A stretch of 64,000 bases of DNA from the NCBI GenBank assembly GCA_018417955.1, contig JACTVC010000005.1, positions 1,302,001-1,366,000 on the forward strand, written 5' to 3'. This document shows, piece by piece, positions 1 to 13,200 of the stretch. Each line of letters starts with the position of its first letter. Position 1 is the stretch's first letter. This DNA comes from Laccaria trichodermophora (Eukaryota > Basidiomycota > Agaricomycetes > Agaricales > Hydnangiaceae). A model generated the notes under the pieces. It saw only the letters and a program-made list of their open reading frames with translations, searched no databases and was not told where the DNA came from. A program made the translations under genes and the position numbers.

Positions 1-384
1 AAGACGGTCTTTCAGCGTTTCCAAGCTGCCTGTTTAGAACTTCAACGAGATACGTCGCCAGCGACGAGTCGAGCTTGCACCATTCCAGGTCAATCGACAT
101 GAGAGATCAATAACTTAGAATATCACATGATCGGTTTCGGTAAATGTCCATCTTTTCTGCATCTACTACTAGAAGAGAGGTAAGTATGGGTCGTCTACTC
201 ACACCAGCTACAACCTATCCCCGACAACGTGCCCCTCCAAACTACGACGTATTCCTCCCAATTCAACGGCGTGTCCTTGTATCACCTATTGATGGTGCCC
301 AGCGTTTGGAGATCAACGAACATTGAATGGTAACGTAGAGAGCAGGGTAACAGGTCGCAAGGCCTAATGGCATGCCGCAGCAGG
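1..384. other. Region downstream of the apyrase gene, no gene seen
   Basis: The short open frames here, including one of 60 codons on the plus strand, have no recognisable domain, and I see no splice-linked continuation. The stretch holds the 3' flank of the minus-strand apyrase gene. A gene entering from the left edge cannot be excluded. Confidence 0.4.
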
Positions 385-2683
385 TTACTGAAGCTGACCT
401 TTCCCAGACAATGATCGTGATATGACGTTTTGGCGAGAAGCGAGGCTTGTTTGAGATGCGTTTCTTGATCGTGAAGACATGATTGACGACTGGCTACTCG
501 GAATAGTATCGTCTGCAAAACCAGGGACGGGGGAAGGCGAACGTGATCCGTGTAGATACTGAGTCGAGCTCGCCGTGGACAAGAAGTCACTAGGCATTGA
601 ATATGACCGTGTTGGAGAGGCACGGGCATGTCCATTCGTCATATGTCGTAGAGCAGTATTATTTGACGTAGAGACCGATAGACCGGAATGTTGCTTTGAC
701 TGGGAAAAGAAGAAGATGCGACGGAGAGGTTGGATCCATTTTTGGCTGGACAAAGTTGGAGACCCAGGTGCAGAACCGTTCACTTTGCCTTCTTCCAGTG
801 CATCGCTCAAATTGTACGTATCGCGTTTTACAGCGGAACGCACCGAGCGGAGACAGAACAACCGCCTGCGTCGCCGCATTGGGCAAAGAAGTATCAATAG
901 GCATATGATGGCAACGTATAGCAAGAATAGCACAGGAGAGAACCCAAGAGACGACCTAGAAAGCGAGGAAGGTAGGTGTGGAGTAATCTTATCTTCAAGT
1001 GTGTCCAAAGAGAAGAAAGGTCGGATGGGTTGTATCGGAGAGTCTTCGATGTCCTCAATATCGTCAATGGGGTCCACAATCGGCTTCGCTGTTTTTACAA
1101 GAGGACGAACCTCTTTACTCGCTTCGAGCACCATTTTCCCGAGGGTCCAGCTGATAGCGATATCACCAACGGTATCGAGTGACTGGAAAGTTGGCCTGGG
1201 TCTGCCTAGACCCTTCTTTTCCGCCTCCTCCACCACTTTATCCGCGTCAGTCGTTGAATTCCCTCCTGGATCTACAATTCGCGGCATTCCAATGCCCTCA
1301 TGAAGAACATTGGCGATCCAAGCTGCCTTAAAACATTGCATCTGTAAACGAGGCAACTCCACGTTCGGTCCCCACTGGCCGGCTACAACAATCTTCCCGT
1401 CCACCTCCACCTCGCCATCACCGCCCAGACGATGGTGCGCGCGAGACTCCTCGTGCTCCTTCAAAATTCCCGGCCAGTCTCTCGAGCAAAACTTAGAGGC
1501 GGCACGCTCGTACTGAACGAAGTCGTATGCACCTCCCAGGCCAAAGATGTGTTCCGAAGAGTACCAGTATTCTGAGACCCCGATGAAGTGGGAGACGGAA
1601 AAGTCAATTGGGGGGACATGTACGCCGTTCATGAGGCATGGTGAATCTGGACAGGGAGCGTTTTTGTTGAGCAATGACGAAGCGTTTTTTACACACTGCT
1701 CAAAAGAACCTGTCCCTCGTAATCGATGCGTCGCACTTAAATGCGAAGACGCAGGCCTTGACGCGTGAACTGGAGATTCTGTCAATTCGAGGCCTCTTGG
1801 AAGACAGGGATCAGGTACGACATCGTTATCGTCTTCTTCGGTGCGATTCGCTTCGAACTCCGTAACCACCTTCCCAACATATCGTTCCCTGGCTTGGTTG
1901 GTGCCATATCCCAACCAGGTCGTCACGTAAACCTTATGACGGATTTCATCTCCACCAAGAAGGCGAAGCCGCACGTCAATAAGGTTCTTAGTATTTCCTT
2001 GATGAGCTGGACTGGGTTCAAACGCAATCTGAGTTGAAGCCCCTCCCATATCCAAGAACCCATATGTCGTCCGCTCCTTGCTTGACCCCGTGAACCCGTC
2101 CATCAAGTAATTGACGGCTATCCAACCGAAAAGACCCTCTTCTTCTCCAGTAATTATCCGGACACTGGAACCACAGGGCCCAACTGCAGACGGGCCGTCG
2201 ATTTTGAAGTTTGAATGTGTGATAAGGAAACGACACGTCTCTTTCAAAATCTCAGCCTGTTTAGTTGGGGATAATAGACGCATGCCAGCGGTAGCGAGTA
2301 GGAAAAGCGGCGTCTCTTTTTGAAGAGATGGTGGGATGTGGTCTCGCGCATGGCTTAGCAGAGGGCGCAAGTACGCGCCCGCACTTTCAGGGTTATCTGC
2401 GAGCGATGAAAGACCTGTAGAGATAATTTCGTATCGAACACGTTGACAGTCAAGTAGATAGGGACGTACCAGGTTCTACCTTGCTCACCCACTGGTCCTC
2501 GTCCTGAGTACCCTTCTCGACCTTTGGCAGGGTGTACGCAAGAGGGTCCCCCTTCTCCAGAGTGATAGCCCGAGGGTTCTTCCAGCTATAAATCTGCAAC
2601 CTCGAACCTGACGAGCCGGCGTCAATAACGATACCAAAGTGGCGACCTGCTAGCCATGAGTGGGCCGCGTTTGGTGGGGGCAT
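385..2683 (-). CDS. YND1: Golgi-type apyrase, GDA1/CD39 family nucleoside phosphatase
   Basis: Predicted nucleoside di/triphosphatase of the secretory pathway. This family hydrolyses the NDP left by glycosyltransferases in the Golgi lumen. The two-exon model is complement(2470..2683, 385..2414), 747 aa. The 55-nt intron runs GTACGT to CTACAG and keeps frame. All five apyrase conserved regions are visible: ACR1 IDAGSSGSRLQIYSW, ACR2 ATAGMRLL, ACR3 GEEEGLFGWIAVNYL, ACR4 FLDMGGASTQIAFEP and ACR5 FGLGGAYDF. A single hydrophobic span (FLLYVAIICLLILL) is followed by a run of arginines, then a Ser-rich tail. That is the layout of yeast Ynd1, with the catalytic domain N-terminal and no signal peptide. 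I chose the ATG at 2683 because the longer open frame begins at TTG and Ynd1-type proteins have a short lead before ACR1. A Ser/His-rich insert between ACR4 and ACR5 might contain a small unspliced intron. Confidence 0.93.
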
Positions 2684-3244
2684 TATCCTCGTCAAGAACT
2701 CGAGCTGGCCGTGAACAACAGGGACAAGAATGAACACAGACGGCTCCTGAGTTTCAGCCAACCTTGTTGCAGGGAGTTCTTTACTAGTCTTTAGTAGGCT
2801 AAAGCTGGTCTACCACGTGGTTGAAAACATACTGGCGCTCAGAACGAGCTCAAAATCCAGATAGCACTCCAGCCACTGAAGAAACATTTTATTCGATCTA
2901 CTTAATCGTCAGGTGTACTAAAGGAATGCCGCAACAGCTGATGCTGAACTCCAGCCAGACGTTCAAAGTGAAGTAATCATCCCTGAGCTTGCAATGCTTC
3001 ACGCTAAGTTCAAAACCATTCCTACTGACCCCCGGCAGTGGGGACCCATCCTCGGGCTTGCCTTCAATGTTGTCCACTGAACCCAAGGATTTAATACCCA
3101 TTGGACTGCCCAAATCGCGAGCAATAATCTTCAAAACAAACGGGCAGATAGTATGTGTGTATCAGCATAGAATTCGAATACATTGCTGAGTAGTATGTGG
3201 TCCTGGACTCCTGGCCTGTTCCTAAGTGGAACCATGCCTGTTTT
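2684..3244. other. Intergenic stretch with one doubtful small frame
   Basis: This holds the upstream region of the apyrase gene and the 3' flank of the PWWP gene. One minus-strand frame, 2898-3134, reads like folded protein (it ends near LNVWLEFSISCCGIPLVHL). It starts at TTG, has no upstream ATG in frame, and matches no family I recognise. I would not call it a gene without transcript evidence. Confidence 0.3.
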
Positions 3245-5979
3245 TCAGTCGACGTAGGAAGGTCTGCCCACTCTTCTTTTGGGCCTCACCACCTTCCCAC
3301 TCGCCTCTGCTCTAGCCATTTCCTTGGTCCTTTCACGCTCCTCCTCTTTCTCATTCTGCTCCTTCCTCTTTTTTCGAAGTATCAGTACATCCGTCACCCA
3401 ATCTCTCTCCTCCAGCAACTTTTCACCTTTCTCATACAACTCCATTTCTTCGTCTTCCGATAAGAGAGCTATGGATTTGCGATCTCCAGAGCGCCAAAGG
3501 AGAATTTGACGGATGGCTTCGGGAAGAAGAACATCGACACAATACTATGATATGTACGTAAACCAAGGATGAAGTAGGTGGGCAATCAAAATCTCACCTG
3601 GACTCTGTCTTTCTCGTCAAGTGCTTCATATCTCTCGCAACCTCGCTGACGCTCCTCATCAAGGTCAGCTACGTCAGCCATTGAATGATCCACAGTATCG
3701 CAATTAGTTTCGGGCTAAGGAGCGATAAGCTTCACAAAGAAACAAGATTAGCTTGGAAATACCTCGGTGGCCGACACAGAAGGTGCTGAACTGGCCCCCG
3801 ACAGAGAGGCTCCCAAGACCTGTAAAGCAATCGTAAGATTCGCCACAAAACAACGTTGTAACCCACAAATGACGGCTCTGAAAGTAGTGGAGACGAATCT
3901 CGCTGAAAGAAAGCTGCTATTAGTCTTTGCCGAGTACCTTATAGAAGCGCGAACCACACACGTCTGGAACTTCAGAAGGACTGAGTGAGGAGTCTTGAGG
4001 AGGGGGGAACATGTGCGATTCTTTTGACGTTGGTGAGTCAGAACGACTGTCCATATCGTCATCCAATGCAACTGGAGGTTGGCCATTGGCCTCTTGGCTC
4101 GCCGTTATTCGGTCTGTGACAACGTCAGCCTCAGGAAAAATATCCAAGGCGCCGTCATCCGGCTTGGCCGCCCGTCCTTCATCTCTCAGACACCATCTGC
4201 TGAGATACCTTTGAAGGAGGTTCACACTACGACCATCTAGCATCCCCCTTCTGGATGCCGAATCCTGCAACCTTCTTCTAGCTTTCGGGTCCTTCAGAAG
4301 AAATAAGTCATGTTTTTCCCTTGCAGGAGGGTAATTCTCGTTCAAGATCGCGATAAGGACGTTCTTGGTGTAAGCGAACTGCTGTTGAATGGACATGCCA
4401 TTTGGGCAAAAGTCGAGTGGAGGTGTGTCAGATGGAATGGGACTTGACGACCGCGAGAGAGGCTCCTCCGCAGCCTCGTCGTTGACTTGGTCTGGGTAAA
4501 GATGTTCTAAAGCCCCGAGCTATTAATAAAAAAGATGATGAGTTGGGGGAAACCGACCCGAGACTGAAAACATACCTTGCAATCACCGAATTGCTTCTCT
4601 TCAAAGCAGTAGAACCACCGTCGTGGGATTTCGCCTTGACTTCCGTCAACCCATTCAACCTTATATAGCCCCTCTTTTCGTTTCTTCTTGATGGGAGGGA
4701 GATAACCCAGTATCTTCGCTGGCCAGTGGTCAGATAGCTCTTTTTCTCTCCCCAAAACAAGCTCCCCCGGTATGTTCATATTGCCGTCCCATGGAGGAGG
4801 ATCACCCTCCTCCTCCGACCCCAATATCGCTTGTGGTTCCGATTCAGAACCTGATTGACGTCTCCTCTTCCCTTTCCTACTTTTCTCAGGTGTGTTCTTG
4901 CTGCCAACGTCTGCCAACGTGGAGAACGGGGTAAAGACAAACGCTTCAGCGACGTCTGGTAGATGGTCGCTCCCAGCATCTTCCTCTGCGTGCTGCCTCA
5001 TTTCATGCGCTGCGCATTCCCATAAATCCCTGATTTTCTCGTGTTTACCCAACTTCGGTTTTTTCCTGGGAGATGCCAGGAGGCTTTCCAAAGCTTTCGA
5101 TGAGCGAGAGGATTCATAGCTTGTGAAGCGGTGAATGCCCTGAGAGTCAAGTCTTGATAGTATATTTGTTGCATGCGGCTTCTTGACCTTGACGTGCTTA
5201 GACGGGTTGCCAAAGAGTTTGACTCTGAGTGCTTTCGCCCTGGTTGGTTTTTCGAGCTTAAAACAGGAAGAGGGCGACGTCAGACAAGTTCAAGTTAGAA
5301 CGAAACACTACACACCAGTCCTGGCCACCAAATCGTCTGGTCGACAGTATCTTGGTCCTCGACAACTTTCCAGGACTTTGCATCAAGCAGAACCCACACA
5401 TAAACTCCAAGCCCATCGACACTCCATTCTCTTCCGCTGCCAGGCCCAACTTGCAACTCAAGTTTCTTCGACTTAGCGGGTTCCTGAAACGTTAGCAACT
5501 CCCGTTTTGAAATTGGAGATGGTATGTGGATGCTCTTGTTATCTGTGGGTGATGACGACAACGACGACAAGTCAGAGCCACTCCAAGGCTGGACATTGTA
5601 AGTCTGTCTTTCTTTGCCTTCTGTAGTAAATATCAGAGTGAGAGCGGGAGAGGAGAGGAAATAACATAAACGAACTTTCTAGAGTTGAGAATGCTGTCTC
5701 CAACAATTGAAGCACGGGTTTTGACGAAGAAGCTTCTTGATTCCCGAAGGAACTCTTCTTCGCAGGTAGCATTGCAGTCGTGCTCGCTCTCTGTCTTCCC
5801 CGAGGTTCGGAGATCAACTCTCCCGCTTCGGAAGGGCCAACCGATTTGACTGGCTGCTGCGAGATGTCAGCGACTCGTTGGTCAATGGCACCTAATGATA
5901 GTGTCTTTGTTCGAGGTGAAATCATGCCGGTGAATGTGGGTGGCGATGATGGTGAGGTTGAAGGCCAAATACAAGGCAT
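3245..5979 (-). CDS. PWWP-domain chromatin protein, seven exons
   Basis: Probable nuclear chromatin reader; PWWP domains bind methylated histone tails and DNA. The model is complement(5676..5979, 5316..5620, 4576..5256, 3938..4519, 3763..3819, 3598..3714, 3245..3544). It gives 781 aa with every junction in phase. The PWWP signature straddles exons 2 and 3: VYVWVLLDAKSW, QTIWWPGL, then RAKALRVKLFG after the intron. A second PWWP/Tudor-like module lies in exon 3 (GELVLGREKELSDHWPAKIL, YKVEWVDGSQG, RRWFYCFEEKQFG). The C-terminal exons encode an acidic/basic helical region with VDVLLPEAIRQILLWRSGDR, which I take as the conserved tail of this fungal family. That is why I join the last two exons here instead of calling a separate 127-aa gene. 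The start is uncertain: the longer frame begins at TTG, and 5979 is the first in-frame ATG after it. The 3820-3937 intron is long and could hide a mini-exon. Confidence 0.75.
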
Positions 5980-6860
5980 ACTACTAGCTGTCAGGGGAGC
6001 GCGTCTGGGCGCGTCATCACGCGACTCGGACGCGTCCAATTCATACGAAAAAGCTGCAATAACATAGTCGATATGTACCGTACCAGCGTTCGACTTCAAG
6101 CATACATAATGCCTTTTAAGTTGCTTCCTTTTTCTTTCACCTCGTGCACTCTTCGGAGTCGGAGTGTCCGCGTAACTGAAAGTTGTGATTTTACAAGGTA
6201 AGAATAATAGGTTGGCCAGCCTTGTAAAAATAGGGAAGGTAACTTCTGCAACTTTAAGTAGATAATATGTAAGTAATACCAGGTATTTCTAGAGGCAGTG
6301 GCGGAGAAAATTATCATCGTCCGAGATCGTCTGTCGAATCTTTGGTTGGGGTTCCTGTCACCTCAGAAAAGTTCCGCTGCTCACGAGTTACAGCCAGAGT
6401 CACCGGTCGTACTTTTGTTCTGTTCATTAGGTTGGGTCAAGTCTGGCCAAATTGTGACGGAGGTCGATTCCACGATAAGAAATTATCACAATCATCCCAT
6501 GATCTCGAGGTTCGATATCGCCACGTTGCGACGGTTTATATCTTGTTTACGGGGACCTTCTTCCAAATTGAGCCAGACAGAAGATCGGGTAAACGTCTTC
6601 AGTGCAAGCAGAAACGTGTTCCATACTCGGCCTATGGTTAGCAACCCAACGGGATAAGAACACAGATACCATGAGTTAAAAAAACTGGCAGAGAGGAGGA
6701 CAGATGAAGCTATAGCGGTGATGCGGTTTGGATCGATAACCATCGATGAAGTGAAATTAAGCAGGGAATGTGTACAGAGAGATAAGTAGTTTGAGGTCGT
6801 AGTCCAACCCTTTTGTCTTTACACTCGTGTCTTCTTGTCTGCGTCCAAGCTTTGCCAACC
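5980..6860. other. Intergenic region upstream of the PWWP gene
   Basis: About 880 bp between two minus-strand genes. Overlapping frames of 60-120 codons on both strands (for example 6298-6657 plus and 6492-6743 minus) have no domain, no biased composition and no sensible splice partners. The 5' end of the PWWP gene may extend into 5980-6120. Confidence 0.4.
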
Positions 6861-8223
6861 CTACGCAACTACCCTGGGGCGAGCAGAAGGGCCAGTAGAA
6901 TGTCGGCGATGAAGTTTCCTGCCACCAGTGGGAGCGCCTTTCGAAGAGCCCCCGGATGAGAACTTTCCGCCAAAACTGAAAAGTCGCTGGAAAAATGGTT
7001 TTTTTCCGAAGCTTTGCGCATACGGTGATGTAGCAGTTGTCGACGTTGCTGTGCCAACAGATTGCTCACGGTTGGGTGCCTATCAAAGATGTACTGTTAA
7101 AATTGCCGGTTAAATGTTAGTTCCGTAGACGACTTACAATAACGTGTACTTTTTGGCCATGATGGGTCGGCAGAACATAGTAGGTGCTTCCAGAATGATG
7201 AGTATCCGCTAGAGATGTGGAAGATGCTGATGGACTGATGATCCTAGTTGCAGTTCCTTTGAAAGCAGCACGTCCCCGTTCGCGATAAAACTCCCGCCCG
7301 CGACGCACGTCGTGCAACGAAGAAGAATGGTGATGCGCTGATCCACCAGCCGACGGATAAGGCGTCGCGACAGCAGGCGGATACTGCCCGGATCCCACGG
7401 GTGCTGAATGACTGTAAATCATGCCGTTCGGACCCATTTGAGGTGGATGGTGAAGAATGGCTGGAGGAGCATAATGGGATCGATTTGCGTGATGCGAAGG
7501 CGCGTAAATAATAGCAGGTGGTTGCCTCAAATTGCTGTGCCTCCCTGGCTGTTGATGCCTCGGGGGAGATTGCGCAAAGCTAATCTGCTGTCCGGGTGCG
7601 GCGCCGGCTGAATGTGGTGGAGTTTGGTAGGGAGTTGGGGAACGGTGAGAAGGCGGAGGAAAGAAAGGTACCTGGGGGACGTCTGGAGCATCCGCTGAGG
7701 GGCGGAGCTCAGCTGTAGTTCGTGGAAGAGATTTTGACCGAGTATGGCGCGAAGAAGAAGTTGGGGAAGTAAAAACTTCACCATGAGACGGTAAGATTCG
7801 GATCTCTTCCGGTTTCAATGGTGGAGGGCGCGGACGGTCGTCGGGACGGTGGGGATGGGATTGACCAAGTGGAGAGGTGCCCTGAGAACCCAACCTCGTC
7901 CGTTGTGAGTGAGGAGGCTGCGATCTTTGACGTCCTGATCCACTGGAACTGGTCATGCCGCCGGATGTCTTACTGGAGTAAGGAATCGGTTGGTCTGGTC
8001 GGCCGTCGTTATACCGGAGAAACATTTTCGGGGGAACGGATCGGACGCTTTCCACTTCTGAGGGTGGTGAGGAGGGAGGTAGGTAGTCATCTATGATCGT
8101 AGGAGGAGCTGACGGCGAATAGAACGCAGTCTCTGGCTCATGGGATTTGACCCAATAAGCAGTCCTCTCGCGGGAGGTCATAAACTGGCGAAGAGCTTGC
8201 GACGATGCAGTATACTCGGTCAT
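6861..8223 (-). CDS. Ser/Pro-rich low-complexity protein, two exons
   Basis: Function unknown. The model is complement(7138..8223, 6861..7079), 434 aa. The intron runs from GTAAGT to TTTGATAG, and the second exon continues APNREQSVGTATSTTATSPY in frame. I preferred this acceptor because the alternative upstream AG puts the tail in a less natural frame. The start is the ATG at 8223; the codon before it is GTG. The N-terminal 60 residues look foldable (RQFMTSRERTAYWVKSHEPE). The rest is rich in Ser, Pro, His and Gln, with short PP and SHS runs, and the C-terminus is basic and Gly/Ser-rich (FFQRLFSFGGKFSSGGSSKG). There is no signal peptide, membrane span or known domain. It resembles the intrinsically disordered, lineage-restricted proteins common in mushrooms. 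Confidence 0.75.
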
Positions 8224-10296
8224 CACAAAGACTTAACGTCTAACTCAGACAGGTTGTACTGTGTGCGATCAAGAGAGCGGAGTGGAAGCGGCAAAGGTTG
8301 AAAAGTGCGAAGTCCTGGGGCCCAGCTTTATAGTGGTGAAGAAAGAAGCGCCTGGAATCAACAGCTGGAGGACTTTGCGGGGTTGGTCGTTCGCCTCTTG
8401 CAACAGCTTGCAACCTTAAAATTAGCAGGATGCCGAATCACCAGGGGTACACCAGATAATCGTTCAAGAGTATACTTGGATAAGATCACAACGTGTTGAC
8501 CGCAAGGCAGGCAACCTTGGGCCGAAGGAAGCCAGCCGTGGGATCCCGCAGCCCTCTACCCAGTCATAGCCCAGACAGATTCTGCCTTCCGCCTTCATTG
8601 CGAGAGCTGTAGATGTGCCTGGTCAATATACGAGTCATTGCCAACGGAAATGCGAGAAATAAACTATTTGAAATTGTTGGAAACGCTCACAAACACTTCA
8701 ACATGACACAACAAAATGTAGGGTCGGATTTCATATACAGCTCGTTCCTCCCAAGCAGTCAGCACAAAAGGGGGGTTGACGTACTTCAGTGCAACAAGGA
8801 CGGGTGACAAAGTTTGAACAATGGGGAAGCTGGTTCTTACGCGTGGTCGGCGCTCTTCCTGATCACGAGTTCGCGTCAGCTGAATGCAGGTTGAACTGTT
8901 ATCCTTAAAATGAATACACGACGGCAATACTCGACTGGAAGCTCTGTAAACCCTTGAGAAGTGAACCAGCCTGGCGACTCAAAGAGGGTGGAGCAACCAT
9001 AAGCGTCGAAAGGACTCGCGGCTTTAGTGTATCAGGGAGGCACTACGCCGAGAACCATTTTTGTAACCAGGGTAAATTGTCACTGGCGAATATGAAGGAA
9101 ATGAAGCAGGTAGGGTATCCTGTCATAATCTGGAGTTTTGAAATGAACATTATGACGACTCCGTGATCCCAGCGAAACAAGGTCAGATAAACTCAGAAGC
9201 ATTGAGATAGGTCGCTTGAACCCGAGCTATTGGTGACGACGACGTTTGCAAGTGACGCAAAGTGGCAACGTAGATTTTCGTTATTTGGGGATCCGGACTA
9301 AGTATAGGGTCTTGGGTATTGGAGTTATGACAAGAAATGACGTCTCCCCGAGGGCCAGAATTAAGACCACATGAGTCCGATCAAGCCTAATCAAACGCAT
9401 ACGATCCCAGGAGCAAGAGTACTTGATAAGATCTGCTGCCAGAGGTGAAGAACAGGTAAAAGGTGTGAGCTGCAAGCTGTGCAAGACATTGACCAGCATT
9501 TGGATATATTTAATTTACATTTGATTGAAAAATAACGCTGGGGTCAAACCTGGGTCAAACGCACCGAACTTCCTCCACTGAGATGGCTGAGAGTGGCTTG
9601 ACGGGCCGAGAAAGCGTCCATACATGTTTCAGCTCCCTACCACCGCAGTCCTTTACTGTTTAACCCGCAATATTTGCTTAATTCTGCTCCAAATAGCACA
9701 TCGGATAGTATTTTCGTGAAGCCACCCACTCACCGTTGCAGACTCAAAGGAAATCCATCGATCTCGGATCTCAACTCCGTTTTTCATCCCCCTGGAAATC
9801 CCCTGCTTGATATCGAGGAGCAGCGGACCCTGAGCCGGAGTAGCTATGAAGCAGTCATCTAGGTAAGTAATCTACATGTCCATCCCAGGTCTAAGGGCGC
9901 ACTGGTCACTGTAATGAATCATTGAATGCCACTCGAAATGTCCAAAAGTGAATAGCGCCAATGTGATGATGATTTTCGAGCAAGGTCTTGTGAAACCCTT
10001 AAACTCCGTTTGTTCGGACATGAACGTGTCCGAGAGATTTGTACCTAGGCTGATCATGACTGCAGAAAGAGTCATAGAATAACAGATTTCCGTATATGTG
10101 CATAGAGTCAACACCAGCCCATAAATTATAGTAGATCCGAAGTGATTGTCGCCAAGACGAATTTTGGGGTTCCAATACAGCAGAGATAACCTATACGCAA
10201 TAAGTAGGATACATCACAACCAATATAAGAGGGGAAAAAAGGGCGAGTCAATGGCATGGATGTACAACTACAGCGGGGAAAACTTCTAATTGACGA
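8224..10296. other. Intergenic region, about 2 kb, no gene supported
   Basis: The stretch lies between the promoter of the Ser/Pro-rich gene and the 3' end of the Zn2Cys6 regulator. Open frames of 60-90 codons occur on both strands (8664-8927 minus, 9281-9499 minus, 9872-10114 minus). None has a domain, compositional bias or consistent splice partners. I see no tRNA, long repeat or transposon end. Confidence 0.4.
8327..8332 (-). promoter_or_regulatory. Putative TATA box of the Ser/Pro-rich gene
   Basis: Read on the minus strand the bases are TATAAA within CACTATAAAGCTGG, about 105 bp upstream of the ATG at 8223. Sequence and spacing fit a fungal TATA element. This is inferred from sequence alone. 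Confidence 0.45.
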
Positions 10297-13200
10297 TTAT
10301 GTATCTATTTTGACGTTATTCTGCATGCTATTGAATGCAGCATTGATAATATTTTGTGTCAGCGCACTCGCTCCGCCTCCTCTGGCAGGAGTGTTCGTGC
10401 CTGACTGCGCAGGGGATGCGCCAAAGCGTGGGGTAATCAAACCACTGCCACCGGCGCCAAAGACGAAGCCTCCGCTGAGACCATCCATGCTGTTATACCC
10501 TAAAATAAAGTCGAATGAAAACCGAGAGTAGTGTAGTGAAGGGGAGTCATGGCTTACCTGGAACAAGCATGCTGTCCCAGAAACCGCTGCTCAGAATATT
10601 TTCCATGGTAAGACCGTTCATCATATCTTCCGAAGGATTGGGAGCCATTGTGGGCGGGAATGTGGATATGTCCGCAACAGGACCCATTTCGCTGTCGAAC
10701 TGGAACTCGTTCAGGAGAAGTGATGCATCCTGTCCGTAACTCGACGAGTAAGCAGGAAGGTCACCGCGAATCGTGTTCCCCTGATCGTGATCCAACTGTT
10801 GGTACTGCGGCTGTACTTGAGAAGATTGTTTTTCGTCGCTGTTGATGGGTGCAGAGGCAGAGTTGTCCAGCTTAGCAGAAATGAGAGCGCGAAGGAAGCC
10901 ACTGTAGAGGGCGGGTGTGTGGAGAGGGTTGGCCGCGATGTTGTCAAGTACATCGGCGACTTCGTTGACGAGTGTCAAGGTGTTCCTCTCATTATCAAGG
11001 AAAGCTTGAAATTCAGGTCTTACCAACTTAATTTGTCAATGAGCAATAACCCATATCGAGGATCAACGGGGAATATACCTTCAACAAACTCAAGACAGCA
11101 TAGGACGTCTGAACAAAATGCGAATCTGGCGAAAACTTCATGAAACCACTGGGCCCAAGCTCATCGCGGACGATGGTCGCACACGCCATTGCAGACGAGT
11201 GGACACGAGCGAAGAAATGTCCGATATTCAAGGGTGAGCGGTCTAGTGCGTCTTGCAAGCCAAAAGAATTCAGAACAAGCATCGCATAGTTGAAGTAGAA
11301 TTGGGAAATCTTCTTTTTGTATTCCGTCGCTCTGCTTCCGTCTCCTCCTGCAGTGCAGATTGCGTGAGACTAGGGTATGAGATGAAGGCTTGCATACGAA
11401 CCGTCAGCGAACCGCTCCGTGACCCAGTGCTGCCTCCAAGCCAAAACTTGAGTCTCGAAGGTCTTGATAATAAGCAAGTAATCACAATTAATTTGCAGGC
11501 CAGAGGGGGAATCTGTGCCACTGTACAAAAAATCGAGGCTTCTCGAAAGGATCCGCTGCAATTCCTAAAAGAAGCCCGTAAGTACTTACGACGATCGACC
11601 AGAGCAGATGACATACTAGATATGCTACAAGAGAGACATCTGACGGAATTGCAACTGGAGAGCGACAGGATTTGATCGCATTGCGAATAATGCAACTAAG
11701 GCAACGTTAAAATGGCCATATTATAAGCACTCGTCGACTCACTCTTCCTTGATCGAGTTTGGCTTTCCCATCTGGGCGCTGAAGCTTCGATCGAGACAAA
11801 AACACAATATCCAAGTCCGTTCACGGTTATGCACCTCGACGTCACGAGCTTTGCCTTCTGGTGTATCTTGACTGATCACAGCCGTCTTTCGGTGTAAGTT
11901 GAGATCGGTCCCCATCCTGATGAACAAAATGATAGGTGTCAGTGTGAGTTGACCTTGACCAGAACAGAGTCCAGAAAATCCCACCTTATGGCCATTCCCA
12001 AAAGAAGCCATGTCTTGTCCTGTTCGTACCGTTCAACAGCACCGCAACCCCATAAGGAAAGAAGCAGGTATGCTTGCACTATCTCAAGCGACTTGTATCC
12101 TCTCGCGGGAACGCTGAATGCGAGCTTTTTGGCCAACTCAGTCAGTCGAGGATGTAAATCCGGTTTTTCAGTGTAAAATTTGCTTGCAATGGAACAAACT
12201 GCACCTAGGTCAGGAGATAGTAAGGAGAAAGAAAAGAAGAAATTGCTTACTGGTCGTTAGAAGGAAAGGTGAGCGAGAGCACACCAGTGCTGGAGTGTGG
12301 AAGTTTCGATCAAGGAGGCTACAATGCATCTGCGCAAACGGAATGAGGGGAATCTCGTCGCAAAACGGCTACACTTACGTTGATGTGATCAAAGTAACTG
12401 TGGCAAGATAAAGAAAATTGAGCAAGGTCAACTGCGATGAAGATACAGTACCCACATGTCGAATAACGCAACTACCTCGGCAGTTGTTACGAAACTAAGC
12501 ATTTCGGGTTGAATTTGACGCTCGATATACAGTCGTCGAAGCGGCAAGATCGTCATGGGGCCAGGTTTGAAGTAATTGTCACTTGCAACGCCCATCTTTG
12601 GTTTTTCACCGGGATCTGATCCCCTCGCAACCATGCCGCTTGGATACGCCTGTGCTCTGCGGTTGGCAAGACTAGCTTCGGCGAGCAATCCTAAGGGATT
12701 TAACGAATTGTCGGGAAGGGAATGCAGCTTGGGCGAGCCTGGGGGGTGCTGATGTTGAGATGGGAAAGAGGTCTGAGGAGGCGGAGACGGCGAGGCAGCC
12801 AGCAACGCTTGGGTGTTTGTCGTTTGTGCCGAGGGTGAAGGGGACCTTGAAACCATGCCAGATTCAATACCGGGGTTACCAATCGAGCGCAAAACAGTCT
12901 CCAGGGTTCGTTCAACCCGACGGATCGACCTTGTCAATAGTTCATGTTTCCTGGAGAGCAGATAAGTAGTCATTAGGAAAAGAGGGCGTTCAAAATCACT
13001 TCGAAGAACGCTTCCCGCGATTGGATTCTTCAAATATACACTCATGGTTTCCTGACAAGCAGCGCTTGCACGGAGGACCCTGCTCGGCGCCAACGCACTT
13101 CATCTTCAAGCGCCTGCAAACGGTGCATGCACTGATGGAAACGTGTAAGATAAGGTTGTCAAAAATAGATAAGAGTGATATTGACCGTGACCCCCTAGTA

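Noticed and set aside
575..1303. 242-codon plus-strand frame
   Set aside because: It is antisense to the C-terminal part of the apyrase gene, whose minus-strand motifs are clear.
3245..3681. Separate 127-aa gene (ATG at 3681)
   Set aside because: Upstream exons of the PWWP gene splice into it in phase, and its content fits the tail of that family. I therefore merged it; only transcripts could decide otherwise.
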